From positions 1-64,000 of the forward strand of contig NZ_JPJE01000008.1 in the NCBI RefSeq assembly GCF_000765215.1: a stretch of DNA of 64,000 nucleotides. The letters are read 5' to 3'. The stretch comes from Eubacterium sp. ER2. GTDB lineage: Bacteria; Bacillota; Clostridia; Lachnospirales; Lachnospiraceae. Positions 1 to 8,382 of this stretch are shown in pieces. Every line of letters starts with the position of its first letter. The first letter of the stretch is position 1. The notes below the pieces were generated by a model. The model worked only from the letters and a program-made list of their open reading frames with translations, had not been told where the DNA came from and did no database searches. Made by a program: the position numbers and the translations under genes.

Positions 1-783
1 CAGGGGTCAAAATATCTGCAGGCTGATACAGGCCATTGTTACTCCAGCGTAAAGAGTTTTTTGGAAGCAGGTAGGCCAGTCCTTTTTTCTGGAACGCCCT
101 GTCAGGTAGCCGCACTATACCGATTTCTAGGGAGAGAATATGACGGGCTGATCACCTTTGATTTTATTTGCCATGGAGTCAGCTCTCCGGAGATTTTTAA
201 AAAATATCTCCGGAAAACAGCAGGTACACAGGAGGTGGAACGGGTAGAGTTTCGAAATAAGGCGTTGGGATGGCGGGAGTTCTCTATGCGCATTTCCTTT
301 CAAAGCGGAGAGGTGTATGCAAGATCCATGAAAAAGGATGTATACCTGCAGTCTTTCCTCAGAAACCTAAATCTCCGTCCATCTTGTTTCTTTTGCAGAT
401 TCAGAGAAAAGAACAGGATTAGTGATTTTACGGGGGGCGATTTCTGGGGATGTGAATATCTTGCAGAGAAATGGCGGGATGATCGAGGGTATTCGGTTGT
501 GATCGTGCACAGTAAAAAGGGGGAAAAGCTTCTGGAGAAAATCTGGCCTCTGGGCTGCTGGGACGAAATCAGGATAGATGACGTGACAACATATAACAGC
601 AGTTATACAGTTTCCCCCTGGGATCTGTATTCTAGGAATCTTTTTTTCAAGTATACCGGTCGGTATTCTCTGGAAAAAAGCATAGAAATGGCTTCTAAAA
701 ATGGAATCCGAAAGAAGGCAGGAAGAAAATGGTTAAAGTGGAAAATGATGAACAGAAAAAAATCAAAAGAAACAATTCTATAG
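1..783 (+). CDS. FrhB-family (coenzyme F420 hydrogenase/dehydrogenase beta-subunit-like) protein, 5' partial
   Basis: The frame is open from base 1, so the start lies outside the window. A TTG at 61 could be read as a start, but the 20 codons before it (QGSKYLQADTGHCYSSVKSF) already match the family. Visible motifs are SGTPCQVAAL, a CHGVSSP loop and CFFCRF, the cysteine pattern of FrhB-type Fe-S/flavin proteins. Family members without a hydrogenase partner are common in Gram-positive capsule/EPS clusters, often near pyruvyl transferases, and their reaction there is not established. The gene overlaps the next one by 55 bases, which suggests translational coupling. AT-rich like its neighbours. 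The family call is firm; the function is inference. Confidence 0.8.
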   Translation, partial: QGSKYLQADTGHCYSSVKSFLEAGRPVLFSGTPCQVAALYRFLGREYDGLITFDFICHGVSSPEIFKKYLRKTAGTQEVERVEFRNKALGWREFSMRISFQSGEVYARSMKKDVYLQSFLRNLNLRPSCFFCRFREKNRISDFTGGDFWGCEYLAEKWRDDRGYSVVIVHSKKGEKLLEKIWPLGCWDEIRIDDVTTYNSSYTVSPWDLYSRNLFFKYTGRYSLEKSIEMASKNGIRKKAGRKWLKWKMMNRKKSKETIL

Positions 784-1769
784 ATATGATTAAACTAGTC
801 TGCGCCTGCCTGGTTGTGTCTATTCATATCAAACCGCTCTTTGATCTGTCGGAGAGTGCGGGGATCTTTCTGACAGAAATACTTTCCAGAATTGCGGTCC
901 CTTTTTTCTTTGCGGTGTCAGGCTATTTTTTCGCGTCTAAATGGAAAGGCGAAAAAAGGTATCTGGGAAAAGCAGTCTGTGGTCTAATGAGATACTATGC
1001 CGTTTTTTCTGTTTTTTATATATTATGGGATGCTTTAAAAGGAAGCTATGCTGATTTCAGCGCAGCGGAATTGGCAAAGCTTTTGATCCAGCGGATTCTA
1101 TTTTATGGCGCTTACTACCACTTATGGTATTTCCCCAGTGCGATTGCATCTCTGTGTGTGCTATATATATGTGAAAAGAGAAAAATATGGAAATATGTGG
1201 CGGCTGTCTCCCTGCTTTTCTTTGCAGGGGGAGCGTTGACCTACACATGGAATGTGGCGGCTGTCAGTCTGCTTCCTGTCCTGGAAACACTGGAGGAAAA
1301 TTTTTATTTTGATTATCTGCGGCGTTTTCTATGCGATGCTATACCTTTTACTATGATGGGTGCCGTAATCTGGCACACTCAAATACAGTGGCAGACAGTC
1401 AAAAGAAGCAGGTCTTTGCTATGCTGCCCATGGTGGCTTGTTGTGAATACAGCTGAAACAGGTCTGGCTCTCTTTATAGGAGCAGATAGAGGAACAACGC
1501 TCTCTTTCTCCCTTATGCCTCTTGTATGTACGATCTTGATGCTTGCGTTGCAAAGACCTGCCTGTAAATGGGAAAGAGTAGGGAGCTTTTGCAGGGAGAC
1601 GTCCATTGTTGTCTATGGCATGCACCCGCTGCTTTTGGAAATAATCTGGAAGCTGATGCCTGCCGCCTGGAATGTTGGAGAGACGGCTGTTTTCAGCCTT
1701 GTATTGACGGTATGTCTGGTTTTATCTTTCTGCCTTTGGCATGTAGAGCAAAGGAGGTGTGAGAATTGA
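729..1769 (+). CDS. Acyltransferase 3 family integral membrane protein
   Basis: A 346-aa polytopic protein of the acyltransferase-3 family, which O-acetylates or O-succinylates surface sugars using cytoplasmic acyl donors. The N-terminal signature NSIDMIKLVCACLVVSIHI carries the conserved histidine of the first membrane helix and is followed by FFFAVSGYFF. About ten hydrophobic segments run to the C-terminus. The family motif begins upstream of the in-frame ATG at 786, so the ATG at 729 inside the previous gene is preferred. It ends overlapping the chain-length gene by 4 bases, so genes 1-3 look like one transcript. Role: probable decoration of the exopolysaccharide made by this locus (inference). 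Confidence 0.8.
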   Translation: MVKVENDEQKKIKRNNSIDMIKLVCACLVVSIHIKPLFDLSESAGIFLTEILSRIAVPFFFAVSGYFFASKWKGEKRYLGKAVCGLMRYYAVFSVFYILWDALKGSYADFSAAELAKLLIQRILFYGAYYHLWYFPSAIASLCVLYICEKRKIWKYVAAVSLLFFAGGALTYTWNVAAVSLLPVLETLEENFYFDYLRRFLCDAIPFTMMGAVIWHTQIQWQTVKRSRSLLCCPWWLVVNTAETGLALFIGADRGTTLSFSLMPLVCTILMLALQRPACKWERVGSFCRETSIVVYGMHPLLLEIIWKLMPAAWNVGETAVFSLVLTVCLVLSFCLWHVEQRRCEN

Positions 1770-2458
1770 GGGAAAAGGATGAACTGATTCTACAGATAAA
1801 AGAAATTGTAGAATATATAAAAAAATATAAAAGAGTTGTTTTACTGTGGATTGTTCTGGCAAGTATAACAGGAGGAATCATAGCCGGATTTATGACACAG
1901 AAAGTATATTATTCTTCAGCAGAAATCTATGTGCGACCTATCCGGGCAGATGGAGAAATCCTTTCGGATGATTTGAATGCCAGCCAGCAGCTTACACAGG
2001 ATTTTATTGAGATTATGCAAAGTAGATCGGTGTTGGAGAATGTGATTACAGACATGGGTATGGAAGATATTCTTAACGCCAAGGCGCTTCAGGACTTGAT
2101 CTATGTGTCGTCAGATTATCAGAGCAGAATCGTTCACATTTTGGTGGCTGGAACGGAGCCATCCCAGACACAGCAGATTGCAGAAAAACTCTGCTTTCAT
2201 GCGGTAGAAAAGGCTGAGGAGGCGACAGGTGTGCCGTGGGCTGTCGTCTCTGACAAACCCAATTTGCCCCGTAGACAAGCCTACCCTGTTTTGTGGCGGT
2301 CTGTCCTTCAGTCTGTTGCTTTGTCCGCCGCTTTGCTGTTTTTCTTTCTTATTATCGTTACATCTGGCCAGAGAAAAATTAATGATAAGGGAGATGTCCA
2401 AAGATATCTGGACATCTCTGTGCTGGGAGTGATTCCTGACTATTCCTTAAAGGGATAA
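1766..2458 (+). CDS. Wzz/YveK-type polysaccharide chain-length determinant (tyrosine-kinase modulator)
   Basis: 230 aa. The architecture is that of Gram-positive polysaccharide co-polymerases (CapA/YveK): a cytoplasmic N-terminus, a membrane helix near residues 25-45 (VVLLWIVLASITGGIIAGF), an extracellular Wzz domain, a proline-containing stretch (NLPRRQAYP) and a second helix near residues 175-197. Such proteins set glycan chain length and activate a BY-kinase; no kinase gene is seen after it. The start is TTG at 1766, chosen because a perfect AAGGAGGTG at 1751-1759 sits at correct spacing. Its 3' end overlaps the convergent glycosyltransferase gene by 19 bases, so the sugar operon ends here. 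Confidence 0.8.
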   Translation: MREKDELILQIKEIVEYIKKYKRVVLLWIVLASITGGIIAGFMTQKVYYSSAEIYVRPIRADGEILSDDLNASQQLTQDFIEIMQSRSVLENVITDMGMEDILNAKALQDLIYVSSDYQSRIVHILVAGTEPSQTQQIAEKLCFHAVEKAEEATGVPWAVVSDKPNLPRRQAYPVLWRSVLQSVALSAALLFFFLIIVTSGQRKINDKGDVQRYLDISVLGVIPDYSLKG

Positions 2459-3414
2459 AGTCCATAGTCGAAAATGTGGACATGTTCATATCTGCCGCTG
2501 TTCAGAAAGACAGCGGCCATTGTCCCTGTACAGTTTCCGCCTACCAGTGATGTGCATCTGGAGAGGAGAGTGATAGAAGAAAGGTACTCAAGTCCGGATA
2601 AATAGTCATCATTTTCTCTTTGGAAATGTACATCTTTTATATATTGAATGGAGTTGTCGCTATAATAGATATCATCATAATATTTTCTTTTATTTTCAAG
2701 TATTTTACCAGGAAATGCTGCTGCAAAGGCGTCTCGTATTTTTCTTTCCTCTGTGGCTAGATAGATGGCATCATAAGGTGTATTCTTCATATGCTCTTGG
2801 CAATAGGAAATCACTTCTTGGACGGAAGGCTGAACCGGATGGCCAGGCGGATGAAGAGAGGTGTAGTCTGTCCCCCTACAGATGATTCCCAGCACTCGTT
2901 TGTAGGGGGATATAAGAGAGCGGTATTCTTCTTGAATATAAGAGTATGTACTCGTGTTGAAGCACATACACTGGTTGTATATCTTTCCCCAGAGCTTTAT
3001 CATTTCCGGATTATATATATCTTCAAAATGGGGCTGGAAGGAAGCACTGCGTCGAGGGCAGATTTCCTCCTGACATGGGATAGTCGGTTCTATATGGAAA
3101 GGCTGCTCGAAATACCAAGTCCACTGGATTTGAGAGGATTTTGAGTGATTGATTTCTATAGAGGGCAGGAACCCACTGCGCAGGCAGAAGATGACAAGCG
3201 ACAGGACATTATTAAGGTAGCAGAAGTTGAAATATTCATACTCGTACTCTCCTTCGCAAATGCGCATAACTTTCTGGTATTTTTGACTGATATCAGAGGC
3301 AAAGTTTTCCGGAAGAGAGACAACATAATTTCTGTATTTAACAGAGTCAAATTTTGTGAACAGGTATTGAAGATTTGGATATATTTTCTTTTGATATAAT
3401 TCGATTAATTTCAT
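2440..3414 (-). CDS. Putative fucosyltransferase-like glycosyltransferase
   Basis: About 324 aa from the ATG at 3414; an in-frame TTG at 3435 is an alternative start. The central motif GIICRGTDYTSLHPPGHP resembles the H/C-x-R-x-G-D-Y nucleotide-sugar signature of fucosyltransferases of the GT11/GT23 type. A Rossmann-like DAIYLATEE strand and a C-terminal GGNCTGTMAAVFLNSG segment follow, as in that fold. No signal peptide or membrane helix is seen, so it is probably cytoplasmic and acts on lipid-linked sugar. It is convergent with the Wzz gene and closes the EPS locus. The donor and acceptor cannot be read from the sequence; GDP-fucose is a guess from the fold. Confidence 0.5.
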   Translation of the reverse strand: MKLIELYQKKIYPNLQYLFTKFDSVKYRNYVVSLPENFASDISQKYQKVMRICEGEYEYEYFNFCYLNNVLSLVIFCLRSGFLPSIEINHSKSSQIQWTWYFEQPFHIEPTIPCQEEICPRRSASFQPHFEDIYNPEMIKLWGKIYNQCMCFNTSTYSYIQEEYRSLISPYKRVLGIICRGTDYTSLHPPGHPVQPSVQEVISYCQEHMKNTPYDAIYLATEERKIRDAFAAAFPGKILENKRKYYDDIYYSDNSIQYIKDVHFQRENDDYLSGLEYLSSITLLSRCTSLVGGNCTGTMAAVFLNSGRYEHVHIFDYGLYPFKE

Positions 3415-3528
3415 TATTAAAGATTTCCTTTTCAATATTTTCTGTTTTGTTATCTATTATTATATAGGATAAAAGACAGTATAACAAGCATAACAGACAT
3501 TAGAATGTGTGAAGAGCAGGAGGATTTT

Positions 3529-4398
3529 ATGATTAGAAAAATTAGAAAGAAGAAAAACAAGCTTTGGATATATAGCAGAATTTTATACCTGACAGTAATC
3601 GTTGGCGTCTGTATCTGGATTTATCTATCGCAATATCAGCTGGTTGTAGAGAAGTATACAGTTATTTCACCCAAGATTCAAGAGACTATCCGAGTCGTAC
3701 AGCTCTCAGATCTGCACAATCGAAGCTTTGGAAAAGATAATGAGAAGCTGATTAAAATGGTAGAGGAGCTGACTCCGGACATCATCTGTATGACAGGAGA
3801 TATGCTCAACAGGAACGAAGAGTCTCTGGATGTTGTTGAAAATCTTGTTAAACAGTTATCTGATATGGCACCAGTCTATTTCTCTTATGGGAACCATGAA
3901 GAAGACTATGAAGATTATTATCAGACATCCATACGAGACAAAATAGAAAAAGCAGGAGCAACTGTATTAGACAATGAATTTATAGAGACAGTGATTGGCA
4001 ATACAATGATAAATATAGGCGGAGCGTCCCAATATGGTATGATCGAACCGAGGGGCGACGGAGATGAATATCAGTTTTTAAAGCAGTATGAAGAATCAGA
4101 TGATTTTAAACTCCTTTTGTGTCACATACCAGCAGGCATGCTTCTATGGAGAGGCCTGGAGCTGTGGAATGTTGATCTGGTCCTTTCCGGACATGAACAT
4201 GGAGGACAGATTATCGTTCCGGGAATAGGTGGGCTTTACAGTCAGGATGAAGGTTTCTTTCCTGAATATACAGAGGGAATATTTACAGAAAACGGCCATA
4301 CATTGATCTTGTCCAGGGGACTGGGAAGTGGAAATATAGTTCCAAGAATTAATAATACATCGGAAATCGTCTGTATAAATCTTGAGCCATCAGCATAG
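3529..4398 (+). CDS. Membrane-anchored calcineurin-like metallophosphoesterase
   Basis: 289 aa from the ATG at 3529, which is preferred over an ATG at 3505 because AGGAGG at 3518-3523 is correctly spaced for it. A lysine/arginine-rich start is followed by one membrane helix (ILYLTVIVGVCIWIYL) and then the metallophosphatase motifs in order: DLHN, GDMLN, GNHEE, a late CHIP histidine and GHEHGGQ. These ligate the two metals of the YkuE/UDP-sugar-diphosphatase-like group. The catalytic domain probably faces outward or acts on lipid-phosphate substrates; the substrate is unknown. Monocistronic, between the EPS genes and a minus-strand small ORF. Confidence 0.85.
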   Translation: MIRKIRKKKNKLWIYSRILYLTVIVGVCIWIYLSQYQLVVEKYTVISPKIQETIRVVQLSDLHNRSFGKDNEKLIKMVEELTPDIICMTGDMLNRNEESLDVVENLVKQLSDMAPVYFSYGNHEEDYEDYYQTSIRDKIEKAGATVLDNEFIETVIGNTMINIGGASQYGMIEPRGDGDEYQFLKQYEESDDFKLLLCHIPAGMLLWRGLELWNVDLVLSGHEHGGQIIVPGIGGLYSQDEGFFPEYTEGIFTENGHTLILSRGLGSGNIVPRINNTSEIVCINLEPSA

Positions 4399-4403
4399 CA
4401 GGG

Positions 4404-4553
4404 TCAGCCCTTTCTGTGAAGCCGAATATATTTTTCCTGCTCCTGGTCGGAACTATCCTGCTGCCCATTTCTTTTTGAAGCGGCAGCACAGACAAAACAC
4501 AAGAAAAGAAATATAAAAAAGAGAAATAATAAAACAGTAAATAAAACAACCAT
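4404..4553 (-). CDS. Small single-pass membrane protein (49 aa), unnamed
   Basis: Minus-strand ORF from ATG at 4553 to TGA at 4404, short enough to be missed by gene callers. AAGGGG lies a few bases upstream of the ATG. The product has a strongly hydrophobic helix of about 25 residues (MVVLFTVLLFLFFIFLFLCF...), a CAAASKR juxtamembrane segment and a charged tail (QQDSSDQEQEKYIRLHRKG). This helix-plus-acidic/basic-tail plan resembles short hypothetical proteins seen in Lachnospiraceae, from memory. It is convergent with the metallophosphoesterase gene (5-base gap). No function is assigned. The rest of 4554-4772 is AT-rich with no other ORF I can support. Confidence 0.5.
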   Translation of the reverse strand: MVVLFTVLLFLFFIFLFLCFVCAAASKRNGQQDSSDQEQEKYIRLHRKG

Positions 4554-4772
4554 ATTTACCCCTTCTTTCTCATCTTATTATTTAGGCAAGTTCAAGGATT
4601 ATTAAAATTATAAACTGAAAAGACAGTATTATTCAAAAGAAATGCGTGTATTGATTCAAAAGAATAATGTGTTGTATAGCAATAGTGAATTATATTTATT
4701 ATATTATAACACGTAATATGTATACTGGCAACTGCAATATCATCTATTATTACAAGTTATCGGAAATTGTTA

Positions 4773-4801
4773 TTGACATCAATTGTATGATTGTATACAA
4801 T
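4773..4801 (+). promoter_or_regulatory. Sigma-A promoter of the citrate synthase-gntR-icd operon
   Basis: TTGACA at 4773-4778, a 17-base spacer, then TACAAT at 4796-4801. An AAGGAGAG ribosome site follows before the ATG at 4834. The -10 lies inside the palindromic operator described separately, so a bound repressor would block polymerase. Confidence 0.75.
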
Positions 4802-4808
4802 TATACAA
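4783..4808. promoter_or_regulatory. Nested palindromic operator, probable GntR/FCD regulator site
   Basis: A perfect 12-base palindrome, ATTGTATACAAT (4790-4801), sits at the exact centre of outer arms TTGTAT (4783-4788) and ATACAA (4803-4808). Of the 13 base pairs in the 26-base element only one is mismatched. The core fits the T-N-G-T-N-N-A-C-N-A pattern known for FCD-type GntR regulators. The only such regulator in view is encoded in the same operon (6243-6911), so autoregulation is the natural inference. Confidence 0.65.
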
Positions 4809-4833
4809 GAATAATCTAAAGGAGAGATGACAC

Positions 4834-6237
4834 ATGCAGGACAGGAAGGTTTACCTTGATGAACACACAAATCTGCTTCAGCTTGAGGAGCATATGTATC
4901 CCCTCGTGGACGTAAAAGAGCCGAACGTATTCAGAAATCTTTTCCACTACGACGAGATACCGAAGATTGCATTTAACGACAGGATCGTGCCCCACAGCAT
5001 GCCGGACGAGATCTGGATCACAGACACCACGTTCCGCGACGGACAGCAGTCCAGGGCGCCCTACAGCACGAAGCAGATCGTGGACATTTACGACTATTTT
5101 CACAGGCTGGGCGGGCCGAAGGGCAAGATCCGCCAGTGCGAATTTTTCCTGTACAGCAAAAAGGACAGGGACGCCGTGTACCAGTGTATGGAGAAGGGCT
5201 ACCAGTTTCCGGAGATCACGAGCTGGATCCGGGCCAGCAAGAAGGATTTTGAGCTGGTGAAGGAGATCGGCATGAAGGAGACGGGTATCCTTGTGAGCTG
5301 CTCGGACTACCATATTTTCTATAAGCTGAAAATGACGAGAAGGCAGGCCATGGAGCACTATCTCTCCGTTATAAGGGAGTGTCTGGAGACCGGCGTCAGC
5401 CCCAGGTGTCATCTGGAGGACATCACCAGGTCAGACATTTACGGGTTTGTCATTCCCTTCTGCCTGGAGCTCATGAACCTGATGAAGGAGTACCAGATCC
5501 CGGTGAAGATCCGCGTCTGCGACACGATGGGATATGGCGTCAACTACCCCGGAGCCGTGATCCCAAGGTCCATCCCGGGCATCATTTACGGGCTTAGGGT
5601 CCACGCGGGCGTGCCCAGCGAGCTCATTGAGTTCCACGGACACAATGATTTTTACAAGGCGGTCAGCAATTCCTCCACAGCCTGGCTCTACGGGGCAAGC
5701 GGCGTGAACTGCTCCATCTTCGGCATCGGGGAGAGGACAGGAAACACGCCTCTTGAGGCCATGGTCTTTGAGTACGCCCAGCTGAGGGGTACCCTGGACG
5801 GCATGGACACCACCGTGATCACAGAGCTGGCCGAATATTACGAGAAGGAGATCGGTTACCACATTCCCTCCAGAACGCCCTTTGTGGGAAAGAATTTTAA
5901 CGTCACGAGAGCCGGCATCCACGCGGACGGCCTTTTGAAGAACGAGGAGATCTACAATATATTTGACACGGACAAATTCCTGAACAGACCGCCCCTTGTG
6001 GCTGTGTCCAACACCTCCGGGCTGGCGGGCATTGCCCACTGGATCAACACCTACTTCCATCTGCCGGAGGGGAAACAGGTGGACAAAAACACAGAGCTTG
6101 TGTCTATCGTCAAGGACTGGGTAGACCAGGAGTACGAGAGCGGACGCGTCACGGTGCTGACAGACGAGGAGCTCTTAAAGGTCATTGACGACGCGTGCCG
6201 CAGGACAGGCGTGACGCTGACAGCGCAGGAGGACTAA
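4834..6237 (+). CDS. Re-citrate synthase-like / homocitrate-isopropylmalate synthase family enzyme
   Basis: 467 aa of the DRE-TIM metallolyase superfamily: DTTFRDGQQSR near residue 65 (metal and acyl-CoA site) and EFHGHNDF near residue 267 (metal-binding HxH), with an N-terminal extension of about 60 residues. It lacks the long LeuA regulatory domain. Anaerobes that lack Si-citrate synthase use a Re-citrate synthase of this superfamily, described in Clostridium kluyveri, to condense oxaloacetate and acetyl-CoA. The same-operon NADP isocitrate dehydrogenase supports that role over leucine or lysine synthesis. A homocitrate or citramalate activity cannot be excluded. The coding sequence is abruptly more GC-rich than everything upstream. 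It is followed 5 bases later by the GntR gene. Confidence 0.65.
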   Translation: MQDRKVYLDEHTNLLQLEEHMYPLVDVKEPNVFRNLFHYDEIPKIAFNDRIVPHSMPDEIWITDTTFRDGQQSRAPYSTKQIVDIYDYFHRLGGPKGKIRQCEFFLYSKKDRDAVYQCMEKGYQFPEITSWIRASKKDFELVKEIGMKETGILVSCSDYHIFYKLKMTRRQAMEHYLSVIRECLETGVSPRCHLEDITRSDIYGFVIPFCLELMNLMKEYQIPVKIRVCDTMGYGVNYPGAVIPRSIPGIIYGLRVHAGVPSELIEFHGHNDFYKAVSNSSTAWLYGASGVNCSIFGIGERTGNTPLEAMVFEYAQLRGTLDGMDTTVITELAEYYEKEIGYHIPSRTPFVGKNFNVTRAGIHADGLLKNEEIYNIFDTDKFLNRPPLVAVSNTSGLAGIAHWINTYFHLPEGKQVDKNTELVSIVKDWVDQEYESGRVTVLTDEELLKVIDDACRRTGVTLTAQED

Positions 6238-6242
6238 AGGCA

Positions 6243-6911
6243 ATGGAAGAGTACCAGGACCAATCTCTCCGGGGAAGGGTGTTCCGCAGACTGCGGGAGG
6301 ACATCCTCTCCGGTGTCTACAAGGAAAATGATGAGCTCCGGGAGGCCGCCATCGGGGAGGAGCTGGGGGTCAGCAGGACTCCGGTGCGGGAGGCGCTGCG
6401 CCAGCTGGAGCTGGAGGGCCTTGTGTCCATCATCCCCAACAAGGGAGCCTACGTGACCGGCATTTCCCTGAAGGACGTGCACGATATTTACATGATCCGG
6501 TCCATGCTGGAGGGACTCTGCGCCAGATGGGCCACCAGGTATATCACGGAGGAGCAGATCGAGGAGCTGGAGGAGGTGATCCTTCTGTCTGAGTTCCATC
6601 TGAAGAGAAAGAGTGCGGACAAAAAGGGTGCAGAAAAGGCACAGCAGGTGTCAGAGCTGGACGGAAAATTCCACAAGGTCTTGTATCACGCCTCCAATAG
6701 TCGTATACTGGAACATGTACTGTCAGATTTTCACAAATATGTGAAGATGGCCAGGACCATGTCCGTGGAGGAGGAGAGCCGGGCTGAGAAATCCATCGAG
6801 GAGCACCGCTCTATCCTGGAGGCCATCAAGTCCAGAGACGAGGATCTGGCAGAGCGACTTGCCAACGAACACATCATGAAGGTGATGAAAAATCTTCATA
6901 TAGAAGAATAA
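6243..6911 (+). CDS. GntR-family transcriptional regulator, FCD (FadR-like) subfamily
   Basis: 222 aa from the ATG at 6243, chosen because AGGAGG at 6228-6233, inside the end of the previous gene, is well spaced; a longer frame from 6195 has no ribosome site. The N-terminal winged helix ([18 protein letters not shown]...[21 protein letters not shown]) is classic GntR. Residues ~80-215 form an all-helical FCD ligand domain with candidate metal/ligand residues in ELDGKFH and [10 protein letters not shown]. It probably binds the palindrome at 4783-4808 in response to a carboxylate such as citrate or 2-oxoglutarate; ligand and sign of control are inference. It sits between the synthase and dehydrogenase genes it would control. 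Confidence 0.85.
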   Translation: MEEYQDQSLRGRVFRRLREDILSGVYKENDELREAAIGEELGVSRTPVREALRQLELEGLVSIIPNKGAYVTGISLKDVHDIYMIRSMLEGLCARWATRYITEEQIEELEEVILLSEFHLKRKSADKKGAEKAQQVSELDGKFHKVLYHASNSRILEHVLSDFHKYVKMARTMSVEEESRAEKSIEEHRSILEAIKSRDEDLAERLANEHIMKVMKNLHIEE

Positions 6912-6957
6912 AAACGCTGATCCAAATAATTTATTTAAAGAAAAGGAGAATACGAAC

Positions 6958-8157
6958 ATGGAAAAGATCAAGATGACCACCCCGATCGTGGAGATGGACG
7001 GAGACGAGATGACAAGAATCCTCTGGAAGATGATCAAAGAGCATCTTCTGGAGCCGTTTATCGAGCTCAACACAGAGTACTATGATCTGGGACTGGAGCA
7101 CCGCAACGAGACCAATGACCAGGTGACCATTGACTCCGCCAACGCCACAAAGAAATACAAGGTGGCAGTGAAATGCGCCACCATTACTCCCAATGCGGCC
7201 CGCATGACTGAGTATGATCTGAAGGAGATGTGGAAGAGCCCCAACGGAACGATCCGTGCCATCCTGGACGGGACTGTGTTCCGGGCGCCCATCGTTGTGA
7301 AGGGGATCGAGCCCTGTGTGAAGAACTGGAAGAAGCCCATCACCATCGCAAGGCACGCCTACGGGGATGTGTACAAGGGAACTGAGATGAAGATCCCGGG
7401 AGCCGGCAAGGTGGAGCTCGTCTACACAGCTGAGGACGGACACGAGGAGAGAGAGCTTGTGCACAGCTTCACAGGGGCGGGTATCGTGCAGGGTATGCAC
7501 AATGTCAACGACTCCATCGCAAGCTTTGCAAGGAGCTGCTTCAACTATGCCCTGGATACAAAGCAGGATCTGTGGTTTGCCACAAAGGACACCATCTCCA
7601 AGAAGTATGACCACACATTCAAGGACATTTTCCAGGAGATCTACGATAAAGAGTACGCCGAGAGGTTCGAGAAGGCGGGCATCGTATACTTCTACACCCT
7701 CATCGACGACGCGGTGGCCCGCGTCATGAAATCCGAGGGAGGCTACATCTGGGCCTGCAAGAACTACGACGGAGATGTCATGAGCGACATGGTGTCCTCC
7801 GCCTTCGGCTCCCTGGCCATGATGACCTCTGTTCTCGTATCCCCGGAGGGCTATTACGAGTACGAGGCGGCTCACGGGACTGTGCAGCGCCACTACTACA
7901 AGTACCTGAAGGGCGAGGAGACATCCACCAACTCTGTGGCAACCATCTTCGCCTGGACCGGCGCCCTGAGAAAGCGCGGCGAGCTGGACGGCAACAAGGA
8001 GCTGATGGCCTTTGCGGACAAGCTGGAGAAGGCCACCATCGACACCATCGAGGAAGGAAAAATGACAAAGGACCTGGCGCTGATCACCACAATGGAGAAC
8101 CCCACTGTGCTCAACAGCGAAGAATTTATTCTGGCAATTGCAGAAAAACTGGCGTAG
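6958..8157 (+). CDS. icd: NADP-dependent isocitrate dehydrogenase (eukaryote-like dimeric type)
   Basis: 399 aa converting isocitrate and NADP to 2-oxoglutarate, CO2 and NADPH. The sequence follows the eukaryotic-like subfamily rather than E. coli Icd: GDEMTRILW at the start, [33 protein letters not shown] (substrate loop with Ser/Asn/Arg), [23 protein letters not shown] (metal aspartates) and GTVQRHYY near the coenzyme site. It ends the operon begun by the citrate-synthase-like gene; together they give the oxidative route to glutamate and NADPH. Aconitase is absent from the window. A run of strong hairpins begins one base after its stop codon. Confidence 0.93.
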   Translation: MEKIKMTTPIVEMDGDEMTRILWKMIKEHLLEPFIELNTEYYDLGLEHRNETNDQVTIDSANATKKYKVAVKCATITPNAARMTEYDLKEMWKSPNGTIRAILDGTVFRAPIVVKGIEPCVKNWKKPITIARHAYGDVYKGTEMKIPGAGKVELVYTAEDGHEERELVHSFTGAGIVQGMHNVNDSIASFARSCFNYALDTKQDLWFATKDTISKKYDHTFKDIFQEIYDKEYAERFEKAGIVYFYTLIDDAVARVMKSEGGYIWACKNYDGDVMSDMVSSAFGSLAMMTSVLVSPEGYYEYEAAHGTVQRHYYKYLKGEETSTNSVATIFAWTGALRKRGELDGNKELMAFADKLEKATIDTIEEGKMTKDLALITTMENPTVLNSEEFILAIAEKLA

Positions 8158-8158
8158 T

Positions 8159-8205
8159 TTAATTGCAGACGTAATACTTTGCAAAAGTATTACGTCTGCA
8201 ATTAA
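8159..8205. repeat. Perfect 22-bp inverted repeat with 3-base loop after icd
   Basis: Arms at 8159-8180 and 8184-8205 are perfectly complementary around a GCA loop, starting one base after the icd stop. It is not GC-rich and no T-run follows, so it is a poor intrinsic terminator in either direction. It may be a processing site, an mRNA 3'-end stabiliser or a copy of a dispersed palindrome. Confidence 0.8.
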
Positions 8206-8219
8206 CGTAACTGGTGCGC

Positions 8220-8245
8220 AATTGTGCCGGGATGCCGGCACAATT
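8220..8245. repeat. Perfect 11-bp inverted repeat with 4-base loop
   Basis: AATTGTGCCGG (8220-8230) and CCGGCACAATT (8235-8245) flank a GATG loop, 14 bases after the previous hairpin. There is no T-run. The rest of the icd-pstS gap (8246-8365) holds nothing I can support as a gene; an ORF at 8138-8374 merely reads through both hairpins. Confidence 0.75.
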
Positions 8246-8365
8246 ACTGCTACTGCGGCCCTTCCGGGAATATTCACCTATATTATCAGTACAACAGGGG
8301 ATATTTTGAAAGATATTGATACGATTGAAATGGCGCTGGGCGAGTTTGCATGTCCCGGCGTCAAT

Positions 8366-8382
8366 TTTACATAGATTTAACA
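8366..8382 (+). promoter_or_regulatory. Candidate PhoP box
   Basis: TTTACA (8366-8371) and TTAACA (8377-8382) form an 11-base-period direct repeat, the arrangement known for Bacillus-type PhoP sites. It lies upstream of a weak -35 (ATTACA, 8392-8397) and a perfect TATAAT at 8415-8420, ahead of a phosphate-binding-protein gene. A weak -35 suits an activated promoter. Two half-sites can occur by chance in AT-rich DNA. Confidence 0.4.

Noticed and set aside
6931-8277. 448-aa minus-strand ORF opposite icd
   Set aside because: Shadow frame of a GC-rich gene; its translation is Val/Leu/His-rich without any family motif, while the plus strand is a complete isocitrate dehydrogenase.
8138-8374. 78-aa plus-strand ORF after icd
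   Set aside because: It overlaps the icd end and reads straight through two perfect hairpins; no ribosome site or family features.
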